Positions 16,661 to 24,555 of a DNA stretch of 45,985 nt are shown one piece after another. The position numbers were made by a program, and so were the translations under genes. The notes beneath the pieces are model-generated. The model was not told where the DNA came from, ran no database searches, and saw only the letters and a list, made by a program, of their open reading frames with translations. The stretch is from Nitrosomonas sp. (GTDB taxonomy: Bacteria > Pseudomonadota > Gammaproteobacteria > Burkholderiales > Nitrosomonadaceae). The number at the start of each line of letters is the position of its first letter. The stretch's first letter is position 1. The DNA lies in NCBI GenBank assembly GCA_021774265.1, contig JAJFJG010000213.1:1-45985 (forward strand), written 5' to 3'.

Positions 16661-19558
16661 TTAAGTTGCAACAATCACCCGTAGTGCGTCTAACCTAAGG
16701 TGCGTCGAGTGTAGCAGTTGCGATAAATTTTCTAATTGTTGCTGCAAAAATTCGATTTCTTCGATACGGACGTTTGGGTTTACTCTATGGAGCGCCTGAA
16801 GTCGTTCTATTTCTTGCGTAAACATTTTCTGGATTTGGTTGCGCTTACCGGAAACTATGTCAGGGACTTCTATTTGCGCAAGGGATTCGCTGCGCGACAC
16901 CATTGTTTTGATAGATTCTTTTTTTAATTGAATCACCTGTTTGGCAATTTCTGCGGACACACCAACCTGATATTTGTTGAGTGTTTCATGATCGAGATCA
17001 AGATAGTTATTACGGTCAGTTTCGTCAATGAGAATACGGATGATTGTTGTCGGTAAATAACGTTTGCTCTGTTGGATACCATCCCCTGAGGCCTCAAGAA
17101 CAAATAAGCTCTCTAGTAATAAGGTACCGGGCTCAATTTTTTCGCATTGGATTGCACTGACTGCAGCATTACCAAATTCACTACTTATTACCCTGTCCAT
17201 GGCATTTACGACCATTGGGTGCGCCCAGGTGAGATAGTGGATATCTTCATTGGTTAAAGCAACATCTCTGTTATAAGTAATGGTCATGCCATCATCACTT
17301 AAGCCAGAGAATGCAGTGGTCATATGCTCGCTTGGACGAATAATATAACTGTTGCTCCTGTGTTCTTCAGTGTGGACGCCAAAGCAATCAAAAATGCTAT
17401 CCATGTAATGAAATAAGCTGGGATCTGCGTCTTGTTCTAGCGCTTGCTGCTTAAGTTTGTTAGCAATCTCTGGACGAAAAGAATTATATTCAAGTAATTT
17501 GTCACGTCCTTCGTGCAACGTTTCATTAAGTGCCCGATTAATAGATTGCGTAGTGTTAATTAAGCTGGAGAGATCATCTAAATCAGCTTTAGGTTGATGA
17601 AGTGCATTAACAAGCATTGCTTCAACTTGTGAGAAAACGGTTTGACCCGCAGCACAAGTTTGCTCAAATGCATTCAGACCTTGATGATACCAATGCAGCA
17701 TGACGGCCTGTGCCGTATTATTTAAATAAGGAATGTGAATATTAATAGTTTCAGTCTGACCTATACGGTCTAATCGACCAATACGCTGTTCCAATAAGTC
17801 AGGATTCAATGGCAAATCAAATAAGACCAGATGATGTGAAAATTGAAAATTGCGTCCTTCGCTGCCAATTTCAGAGCAAACGAGAAGTTGACATCCTCCT
17901 TCTTTATCCGCAAAGAAAGCAGCGGCACGATCACGTGCAATTAAATCCATATGCTCATGAAACACGGGTATATGCTGCCCAATTATCACTTTAAGCGTTT
18001 GGGCAATATCGAGAGCGGTTTGTGTGCTGGCTGTGATAACTAACACTTTCTCAGGACTGAGTTGCTTTAAGATATTCGTTAGCCAAGGAATACGCGGGTC
18101 GATTTCAGTCCAGTTAGAATTTGTTGCGTTCTCATTGGACTGATAAAGTAATTCAGGGCAAAGCAGTAATTGAGGCGCCGAAATGCGGTTTGTCTCAAAT
18201 ACCGTTAAATATTCAATATATTGCACCGGTGGTGTGAGCTGAACAATATGAGCTTTTCGGCCAGGAAACCCTTTGATCGTAGCGCGGGTATTGCGAAATA
18301 AGATTCGTCCTGTTCCATGTTGATCAAGTAAACGTGCGATCAATATTTCTCGTGCGTACTTGTTTTTGTCCGAATCTATCGGCGTGCTGAGATCGTCGAG
18401 TTGTTGTTGCACTTCTTCATCATGAAAGGTTGATATCACCATCTGTATGGTGACACAATCAAGCGGCTGTGCACTGAGCAAGGCTTCAACAGCTTTGGCG
18501 ATCGGTTTGTAGGATTGTTCTTCTTCTACGAATGTTTCAAAATTAGAGAATCGATCAGAATCAAGTAAACGCAATCGAGCAAAATGACTGGTTTTTCCCA
18601 GTTGTTCGGGTGTCGCCGTTAACAAAAGCACACCTTTAGTTTGCTGCGCCAATTGTTCGATCAACGCATACTCGGGACTAACTGTTTCCTCTGACCATTC
18701 TAGATGATGTGCTTCATCGACGACCAACAAATCCCATTCGCCGTCTAACGCAGCTTGAAAACGTTCAGGGTCATATTTTAGAAAATCAAGGCTACAAAGA
18801 ATTAATTGTTCACTATGAAAAGGATTTTCTTGATTATTGCTCTCTTCAATGACATCGCAACGCTCTTCATCAAAAACACTAAAGTGAAGATTGAAGCGTC
18901 GCAGCATTTCCACTAACCATTGATGAACCAATGTCTCTGGAACGATGATAAGTACCCGATTAGCACGTTCAGTTAGTAATTGGTGGTGTAGAATTAAACC
19001 AGCTTCAATGGTTTTTCCTAAACCCACCTCATCAGCTAATAACACACGAGGTGCATAGCGATTTGCAACCTCATGGGCGATATAGAGTTGATGTGGAATA
19101 AGGCTGGTGCGACAGCCCGTTAAGCCATGTAGCGTTGTGTCAGCTAGTTGTTGCTGCCGCTGCAAGGTTTTATAGCGCACTTGGAACCATTTGTCTGAAT
19201 CAACATGGCTATTAAGTAGGCGTTCAGTTGGGCGATAAAACTGGATAAAACTGGCAAGTTGTAGCTCTTCTAGATGGCGTGATACACCGTCCTGATCAAT
19301 ACCAAAATAAGTTAATAAACCGTTATGATGTTCGACTGATTCAACGGTTAATGCCCAGTCTTCATCACTGGTTACGGTATCGCCCACTGAGAACATTACT
19401 CTTGTTAATGGCGCCGATTGCTTCGCGTAGGCACGCGTTTCACCAGCGGCTTTAAAGGAGATGCTGATCATCCGGTCTTCTACCGCCTGAATGACGCCTA
19501 TGCCTAATTGCAAGTCAGCATCACATATCCAACGTTGACCCAGCTTAAATTCACTCAT
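16661..19558 (-). CDS. rapA: RNA polymerase-associated SWI2/SNF2 ATPase RapA (HepA)
   Basis: Double-strand DNA translocase that binds core RNA polymerase and helps recycle it after termination. The 965-residue protein opens with the Tudor-like N-terminal domains (FKLGQRWICDADLQLGIGVI). The helicase core follows: motif I LLADEVGLGKTIEAGLI, motif II VVDEAHH (DEAH type), motif III LLLTATPEQLG, motif V CSEIGSEGRNFQF and motif VI QRIGRLDRIGQT. The C-terminal RapA-specific domain is present, so the gene is intact. The start at 19558 gives the family N-terminus MSEFKLGQRW; an in-frame ATG three codons upstream is possible, and neither has a strong site. The gene stands alone on the minus strand, convergent with ychF. 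Confidence 0.96.
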   Translation of the reverse strand: MSEFKLGQRWICDADLQLGIGVIQAVEDRMISISFKAAGETRAYAKQSAPLTRVMFSVGDTVTSDEDWALTVESVEHHNGLLTYFGIDQDGVSRHLEELQLASFIQFYRPTERLLNSHVDSDKWFQVRYKTLQRQQQLADTTLHGLTGCRTSLIPHQLYIAHEVANRYAPRVLLADEVGLGKTIEAGLILHHQLLTERANRVLIIVPETLVHQWLVEMLRRFNLHFSVFDEERCDVIEESNNQENPFHSEQLILCSLDFLKYDPERFQAALDGEWDLLVVDEAHHLEWSEETVSPEYALIEQLAQQTKGVLLLTATPEQLGKTSHFARLRLLDSDRFSNFETFVEEEQSYKPIAKAVEALLSAQPLDCVTIQMVISTFHDEEVQQQLDDLSTPIDSDKNKYAREILIARLLDQHGTGRILFRNTRATIKGFPGRKAHIVQLTPPVQYIEYLTVFETNRISAPQLLLCPELLYQSNENATNSNWTEIDPRIPWLTNILKQLSPEKVLVITASTQTALDIAQTLKVIIGQHIPVFHEHMDLIARDRAAAFFADKEGGCQLLVCSEIGSEGRNFQFSHHLVLFDLPLNPDLLEQRIGRLDRIGQTETINIHIPYLNNTAQAVMLHWYHQGLNAFEQTCAAGQTVFSQVEAMLVNALHQPKADLDDLSSLINTTQSINRALNETLHEGRDKLLEYNSFRPEIANKLKQQALEQDADPSLFHYMDSIFDCFGVHTEEHRSNSYIIRPSEHMTTAFSGLSDDGMTITYNRDVALTNEDIHYLTWAHPMVVNAMDRVISSEFGNAAVSAIQCEKIEPGTLLLESLFVLEASGDGIQQSKRYLPTTIIRILIDETDRNNYLDLDHETLNKYQVGVSAEIAKQVIQLKKESIKTMVSRSESLAQIEVPDIVSGKRNQIQKMFTQEIERLQALHRVNPNVRIEEIEFLQQQLENLSQLLHSTHLRLDALRVIVAT

Positions 19559-19647
19559 GCACAACATTTGTCTTTAATTAAGGAGCGTTATAATAGTTGA
19601 AACGAGTTGAAAAGTCAGGTTTAGATGAAAAAATCTAAGGAAATTAC

Positions 19648-19707
19648 ATGAACAATGATGATGTGGTTTCAAATAAACTAAATGGAAGGGTTTTTGGTGA
19701 CAACTGA
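19648..19707 (+). CDS. Possible 19-residue small ORF upstream of a strong hairpin
   Basis: ATG at 19648, preceded by AAGG at 19637-19640, starts a 19-codon frame (MNNDDVVSNKLNGRVFGDN) that ends in TGA, 4 nt before the hairpin at 19712. The layout resembles a tiny gene with a terminator, but length and composition alone cannot prove translation. Confidence 0.25.
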   Translation: MNNDDVVSNKLNGRVFGDN

Positions 19708-19711
19708 TAAA

Positions 19712-19743
19712 TGGGCGCTATTCTTGACTAAGAAAGGCGCCCA
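19712..19743 (-). terminator. Long hairpin, probable terminator of the DUF2490-like gene
   Basis: Read on the minus strand, TGGGCGC and GCGCCCA form the outer stem and TTCTT/AAGAA extends it inside, with a short TTTAT after the stem. It lies 23 nt past the stop of the gene at 19766-20482. The T-run is short, so termination is probable rather than certain. Confidence 0.55.
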
Positions 19744-19765
19744 AATCAAATCAATTATTTTTATT

Positions 19766-20482
19766 CTAGAAGTTTAAGAATAAATTTATAGCTAATAGAT
19801 GTTGCATTTGGTCAGGACGCGGGCTGCTTGGTCGGTTGAAGTATTGGTTCATGTAACCAATTTCGGCAGTAGCAACTTTGCTAACTTTATAAGCAAAACC
19901 AGCAAATATACGGTTTTGATTAAATCCACTTCTAGCACCAGTATCAACATTGTTCAAATTTATAAAGATTTCGTCAAGCAAGACAAAACTGACTTTTGGT
20001 GATACGGCTGGCATTGGGACAGTCCATTTAAGAAATTGTCTGAAACGATGACCGACGTCCGTACTGCCTTGGATATCAAAGGTACGTTGTTCCATACGAG
20101 TACGGCTCATGATAGAGCCAAATGAGTAAGAGTTAGACCACAATAATTGCTGCCAAATCCGGTGTTCGTTAAATGGACTTTGACCTGCGAATGGGAAGCT
20201 GGTTGGAACCCAAGCATAGCCCAACCAGATAGTTGTTTTTTCATTAAGTGCATAACCAATACCTGGACGGATAATACCTTGAGAAAATCTTGAAGAATCA
20301 TTACCAAAACGACCTTGGCCTTCAAGCCACCATTTAATTTTTGGGTTGGAAGAGAAGCTGCCCGTGGCAGTTATATTTCCCCAAGTTTGAAAATCTTCCA
20401 CTGTATCGTCAGCAACAACGGGGCTGTTGAGCGCAACTGCAATGATAGATGATGCAATTAGTATATTTAGTCTTTTAAACAT
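19766..20482 (-). CDS. DUF2490-like outer-membrane beta-barrel protein
   Basis: The 238-residue product has a signal peptide (MFKRLNILIASSIIAVALNS, cut probably after VVA near residue 24). The mature part has alternating polar/aromatic strands and ends in a terminal Phe (INLFLNF), the usual signature of a barrel inserted by the BAM complex. The blocks IKWWLEGQGRFGND, IRPGIGYAL and WLGYAW, with EHRIWQQLLW, match the DUF2490 family pattern by eye. Function of that family is unknown. The gene is divergent from the BCCT transporter gene, with about 260 bp between the likely starts, so co-regulation of a transporter and an outer-membrane protein is possible. Confidence 0.8.
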   Translation of the reverse strand: MFKRLNILIASSIIAVALNSPVVADDTVEDFQTWGNITATGSFSSNPKIKWWLEGQGRFGNDSSRFSQGIIRPGIGYALNEKTTIWLGYAWVPTSFPFAGQSPFNEHRIWQQLLWSNSYSFGSIMSRTRMEQRTFDIQGSTDVGHRFRQFLKWTVPMPAVSPKVSFVLLDEIFINLNNVDTGARSGFNQNRIFAGFAYKVSKVATAEIGYMNQYFNRPSSPRPDQMQHLLAINLFLNF

Positions 20483-20740
20483 TTACTTTCCTTTATTGGA
20501 GTAACTAGATTCGTAAGTTTTACGTTAAATTATTAATCTCACGGCCTAACGATTTATCGAAGACAACAAGATACATTCCTTGAACGGTTTTCTTTTCAAG
20601 TAGACACTTAGCTGATAAGTTAATGTTTTTGAAAAAAATCTTATTAATATGATTTGTTACTTCGTTGCGGAGAATATCATAGAGAATGTCAAAAAAGTGT
20701 CAAGAATCAACTCATATTGGACAAAAAGAGGAGTGGTAGC

Positions 20741-22363
20741 ATTAAACTATTATTTGAAAACATTCATATTGAGTTAGCAAAGACAGGTTTTTACAAGGGG
20801 CTGAATAAATTCATCACCATAAGCAGCAAGGTATTAATCACCGGGCTTGTTTTATGGGCGGCAATTGTTCCATCTCAAGCACTGTTTGTTTTAAATGCTG
20901 TCAATGTCGCATTGCTAAACACCTTTAATATTTATTATATTTATGTGGTGTCTTTTTTTCTCGTGTTTTGTATTGGGATGGCGGTTTTCCCATCAATTGG
21001 ACAATTAGTATTGGGAAAACCCGGCGAGAAACCAGAGTTTTCTAATTTCTCTTGGTTTTCTATGATGTTTAGCGCAGGCATGGGTGTCGGTTTGATGGTT
21101 TTCTCTACAGCTGAACCACTTTGGCATTTTGGTGGTAATCCAGAAATTATTAAAAACGATATTGAGCCGCACACCGATGAAGCCGTCCAATCATCATTTC
21201 GCTATGCATTTTTACACTATGGCCTCCACCCATGGGGTATCTATGTGGCAGTCGGTTTAAGTATGGCGTATTTCTCTCATGTACATAATCTCCCATTGAC
21301 TGTACGCTCATCTCTGGCGCCACTATTTGGGCGGTACTTAAATGGCTACATTGGGCACCTCTTAGATATTACCGCAATCATTGCAACATTGCTGGGTGTG
21401 GCTGTAACGATTGGTTACGGCGTCAGTCAACTGATTACTGGTTTTGATAGTTTAATTGAAATAGATTGGGTTATGTCTTCTGGAGCAAACCCAGCACCAA
21501 CGAAAGTTTCACTTATGATTGTGTTGATAATAGTCATGCTTTTAGCAACAATCTCAGCAGCGACGGGGATTGGACGTGGGGTTAAATATCTGAGTAATCT
21601 TAACTTAGGACTATCGATAGTTCTGTTGTTAGTTTTCTTGTTTTCCGGGTCGTTAATATTTTCACTTAAACTTTATGGTAGCGCATTGATTGATTACCTT
21701 CTAACCTTGCCTGCAACTTCATTTGCGGTGTTTGAAATAAACACACCGCTGGGTGATTGGCAAGAAAGCGGCACCATACTGTATTGGGCATGGTGGATTG
21801 CATTTGCGCCATTTGTTGGTTTATTCCTTGCGCGTATTTCCAGAGGTCGGTCAATTCGTGAATTTGTACTTGGCGCCATGCTTGCACCTGCCGCCATGTG
21901 TTTTGTTTGGATGGCCTTGATAGGCGGTACGGCGGTTAATCTTGAACTGGCTGGGGTAGCTAATGGCACAATCATTGATGCAGCGCCATCCGCGCAATTA
22001 TTTGAAACACTAAATGTGTTGCTGTCCAGCGGGATGGCGAATCTGATTTCTGCGCTGGCTGTAGTGTTGATTCTAACTTTCCTGATTACCTCGGCGGATT
22101 CAGGTGTGCTCATTCTTAATACGATTATGGCGGGCGGCAGTCGACTGCCGACGATTAAACATCGGTTTATTTGGGGGATGATTCTCATGCTGGTTATTGG
22201 CACACTGTTGATGGTCGGTAACGGAGGATTGGAGGCTTTGCAAAAAGCCATGATTATTGGTTCGTTGCCTTTTTCAATGGTGATGGTGCTAATGTGCATA
22301 TCTGTCATTAAGGAAATTCTTGGAAGCAAAAAACGTAAGGCGTTGGCGTCTAGAAAGACATGA
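20741..22363 (+). CDS. BCCT-family betaine/choline/carnitine-type transporter
   Basis: Secondary transporter of the inner membrane with 12 predicted helices, importing quaternary-ammonium compatible solutes or related substrates. Signatures: AGMGVGLMVFSTAEPLWHF, the HYGLHPWGIYVAVGLSMAYF block and the Trp-rich helix 8 region LYWAWWIAFAPFVGLFLARI. The substrate is not decided by these. The start is unusual: no ATG or GTG is in frame upstream of helix 1, and TTG at 20654 and 20717 lack sites. A perfect AGAGGAG (20727-20733) stands 7 nt before ATT at 20741, and the sequence from there (IKLLFENIHIELAKTGFYKG) looks like a natural N-terminus. ATT is therefore chosen, giving 540 residues; a TTG start remains possible. 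Confidence 0.88.
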   Translation: MKLLFENIHIELAKTGFYKGLNKFITISSKVLITGLVLWAAIVPSQALFVLNAVNVALLNTFNIYYIYVVSFFLVFCIGMAVFPSIGQLVLGKPGEKPEFSNFSWFSMMFSAGMGVGLMVFSTAEPLWHFGGNPEIIKNDIEPHTDEAVQSSFRYAFLHYGLHPWGIYVAVGLSMAYFSHVHNLPLTVRSSLAPLFGRYLNGYIGHLLDITAIIATLLGVAVTIGYGVSQLITGFDSLIEIDWVMSSGANPAPTKVSLMIVLIIVMLLATISAATGIGRGVKYLSNLNLGLSIVLLLVFLFSGSLIFSLKLYGSALIDYLLTLPATSFAVFEINTPLGDWQESGTILYWAWWIAFAPFVGLFLARISRGRSIREFVLGAMLAPAAMCFVWMALIGGTAVNLELAGVANGTIIDAAPSAQLFETLNVLLSSGMANLISALAVVLILTFLITSADSGVLILNTIMAGGSRLPTIKHRFIWGMILMLVIGTLLMVGNGGLEALQKAMIIGSLPFSMVMVLMCISVIKEILGSKKRKALASRKT

Positions 22364-22497
22364 ATTTACAATTTGCTGAGTTGCCATTACTCTGGGTTGG
22401 GTTAAATTTCTGGGCTTAAACTAAGGTTAGTGATATCTTATTAAACAGCCGCATTAGAGGTTGCATTGTTTTTAGTAAAATAAATTGGAGCTTTAAA

Positions 22498-22806
22498 ATG
22501 AAAAAATTGAATTTAGTATTCTGCATTTCTGCATTGGCTGTTTTGGTTGGCTGCGGAAGTGGAAGTGATTACACGCCTGCAGTAGATGCTAGTGGTGAGC
22601 AAATATTTTCTACTGCTTGTACGGAATGTCATAAGCCAGTAAATGCTGATGTTGCGATGATAATCAGCGAAGGGATGGCAAATAAAGATGCAATTATTAA
22701 TAAAGTACAGTCAGGGAGCATGAGAATGACAGCTTTCCCAAATATTCAGGGTGATGCGGCAGATCGTTTGGCTGAGTATATATTGGCAAATAGCGCGACT
22801 CAATAA
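22498..22806 (+). CDS. Small monohaem cytochrome c lipoprotein
   Basis: Electron carrier anchored on the periplasmic side of a membrane. The 102-residue precursor has a lipobox LVGC (Cys19) followed by a Gly/Ser linker, a single haem-attachment motif CTECH (residues 41-45) and a likely axial Met in the segment GSMRMTAFPNIQ. It ends in the helix ADRLAEYILANS typical of class I cytochromes. GGAG at 22486-22489 is well placed for the ATG. Partner enzymes are not encoded here; it lies convergent to the hemN-like gene with a shared hairpin between them. Confidence 0.9.
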   Translation: MKKLNLVFCISALAVLVGCGSGSDYTPAVDASGEQIFSTACTECHKPVNADVAMIISEGMANKDAIINKVQSGSMRMTAFPNIQGDAADRLAEYILANSATQ

Positions 22807-22812
22807 AGATTC

Positions 22813-22848
22813 CCTGCTATGTCTGAGAGTACTCCCAGACATAGCAGG
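22813..22848. terminator. 13-bp perfect hairpin between convergent genes
   Basis: CCTGCTATGTCTG (22813-22825) and CAGACATAGCAGG (22836-22848) pair perfectly around a 10-nt loop, between the stops of the cytochrome gene (plus) and the hemN-like gene (minus). T-runs on either side are weak, but the position fits a bidirectional terminator. Confidence 0.6.
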
Positions 22849-22850
22849 TT

Positions 22851-24290
22851 CTAGATTGTGTTCGTGATGATACGTCGTTCATTATATTCTCGTAGGTATT
22901 TATCAAAAACCATACATATACTACAGATTAACAACCTGCCTTTTGGTGTGACGGTCATTTCTTCATCATTCAACGTTACTAAACCTAGTTTTTTATATTC
23001 CAATAGTTCAACCATTTCTGTTCCAAAATAGTGCTTAAAATCTATAGGAAATGCGGTTTCTATTAATTCGAATGATAGTATGGAATTACACATTAACATG
23101 TGCATAACCAAGCGTCGTAATAAATCGTCAGTTGTTAATTTCAGGCTGCGCATGATGGGTAGCGTGTTTTGTTTTAATTTGTGATAATACTGATCAAAGT
23201 CGCAGTAATTTTGACTATAGGTTGGCCCAATACTACCGATCGCAGAAACCCCTAACCCAATTAGGTCGCAATCAACGTGTGTCGAGTAACCTTGGAAATT
23301 AAGATAAAGTCGGCCTTGCTGTAACGCGACAACTAACTTGTCGTCATGTCTTGCAAAATGATTGATGCCAATGTGAACATACTCATGTTTTGTTAGCTGA
23401 TTAATGGCATGCCGAATGATTTCTAGTTTGGCTTCAGTTAATGGCGAATCTTTTACTTTAATACGTCTCTGTGCCTTAAAGTTTTCAGGCAAATGAATGT
23501 AATTTACTAAAGAAATTCTGTTGGGACGCGCATTAATAATTTTTTCTAGTGTTCGATCAAACTTATCGATATTTTGCTTGGGCAATCCATAGGCTAGGCC
23601 AATGTTGATGGAGTTGAATTTTTCCTGTTGCGCTTCATGTATGACGCGCAAAGTATCATCTTCATTCTGATTACGATGTGCAGTCTGTTGTACCTCACAG
23701 TCAAAATCTTGCACACTCAAAGTAATGCTGTTGAAGCCTATTTCTCTCAGTATTGATATCGAGCCATTTTTTGTTAAGCGCGGGTCGACCTCGATCGCGC
23801 ATTCTCCATTTTTTGTGAGGCTGAAATATTGATAGATTCCGCTTATTAATCGATACAGCTGATCCTCATTTAGCATGGAAGGCGTTCCGCCACCAAAGTA
23901 AACTTGTTCTACAGAAGTGTCATTCTGGAATAACTCTTTTTGTAATTTTATTTCGCGTAAAAGAAAGCTGATATATTTCTCAATATCAGCTTTCTTATTT
24001 GTATTGATATGATTGTGTTTGTAATAAAAGCATAACGATCTACAGAATGGGATGTGCGCATAAATAGATAAAGGTCGGCGAGCGCCGCCGATTTTGCGAT
24101 TTTCAGCCCAATTTTCATGGGCAGATGCATCAAAGGTGTCTATAAAATAATCAATGCTTGGGTACAGTGGATAGTTCGGCATTTTAATGTCAAAACGACG
24201 AATAACATCGAGATCAGCTTCAAGCGTTCCAATGGGGTTTAGTGAGTACACAGGGGTGTCTCTTATATTTGTGGTGCGTTGATAAGTCAA
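22851..24290 (-). CDS. HemN homologue with a disrupted radical-SAM cysteine motif
   Basis: Clear homologue of oxygen-independent coproporphyrinogen III oxidase, the radical-SAM enzyme of anaerobic haem synthesis. Retained blocks: YFGGGTPSML (131-140), CAIEVDPRLT, LAYGLPKQ, NHFARHDDKL, RLYLNFQGYSTHVDCDLIG and VTPKGRLLICSICMVFDKYL. The cluster motif is broken. HemN has C-x3-C-x2-C-x-C; here it reads HIPFCRSLCFYYKHN, with Cys83 and Cys87 kept, Tyr90 for the third Cys and His92 for the fourth. The normally strict PRYTSYPTA block is PNYPLYPSI. A [4Fe-4S]-SAM centre is therefore not expected. The frame is intact over 479 residues, close to the family length, so this is not a simple frameshifted pseudogene. 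The start is TTG at 24290. It is divergent from fnr. Function is unassigned. Confidence 0.88.
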   Translation of the reverse strand: MTYQRTTNIRDTPVYSLNPIGTLEADLDVIRRFDIKMPNYPLYPSIDYFIDTFDASAHENWAENRKIGGARRPLSIYAHIPFCRSLCFYYKHNHINTNKKADIEKYISFLLREIKLQKELFQNDTSVEQVYFGGGTPSMLNEDQLYRLISGIYQYFSLTKNGECAIEVDPRLTKNGSISILREIGFNSITLSVQDFDCEVQQTAHRNQNEDDTLRVIHEAQQEKFNSINIGLAYGLPKQNIDKFDRTLEKIINARPNRISLVNYIHLPENFKAQRRIKVKDSPLTEAKLEIIRHAINQLTKHEYVHIGINHFARHDDKLVVALQQGRLYLNFQGYSTHVDCDLIGLGVSAIGSIGPTYSQNYCDFDQYYHKLKQNTLPIMRSLKLTTDDLLRRLVMHMLMCNSILSFELIETAFPIDFKHYFGTEMVELLEYKKLGLVTLNDEEMTVTPKGRLLICSICMVFDKYLREYNERRIITNTI

Positions 24291-24312
24291 CGATACAAGA
24301 TTAAATAACCAT

Positions 24313-24328
24313 TACCATTAAAATGGTA
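24313..24328. repeat. Palindrome upstream of the hemN-like gene
   Basis: TACCATT (24313-24319) and AATGGTA (24322-24328) are perfect inverted copies separated by 2 nt, about 25 nt upstream of the TTG start of the minus-strand gene. It could be an operator. Confidence 0.35.
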
Positions 24329-24510
24329 CCAATTAATTTAAGATCAACAAAAGGAAAAGACAGGGTCTCCTACGCTTGGTCGACTAATTGTTCGGTTGTT
24401 ATTTAATTCGAGAATTTTAAAAATATGCCTAAGCAATAACTTTCACTTCAAGAATGCCCTTTTTTACAACAAAGTCGGTAAAATGATACCTGCAGTGGAG
24501 TTTTCTTGTT

Positions 24511-24524
24511 TTGATCCATGTCAA
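24511..24524 (+). promoter_or_regulatory. FNR-type binding site in the fnr promoter region
   Basis: TTGATCCATGTCAA matches the FNR consensus TTGATnnnnATCAA at nine of ten defined positions. It is centred 38 nt upstream of the fnr start codon. A possible -10 (GATAAT, 24532-24537) would put the site inside the promoter, fitting autorepression. Confidence 0.6.
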
Positions 24525-24555
24525 TGCAAGGGATAATGAAGAGTAATTTTCTTAT

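Noticed and set aside
21694-22329. 211-codon open frame on the minus strand opposite the BCCT gene
   Set aside because: It is the antisense of a hydrophobic transporter, has no ribosome-binding site and no recognisable domain.
22851-24290. Sequencing error as the cause of the broken HemN cysteine motif
   Set aside because: Several separate base changes would be needed in neighbouring codons, the frame is open throughout, and a second conserved block is altered too.
24281-24292. TTGATAAGTCAA as an FNR site at the hemN-like start
   Set aside because: The spacing between half-sites is two bases too short for the FNR consensus, and it lies over the start codon.
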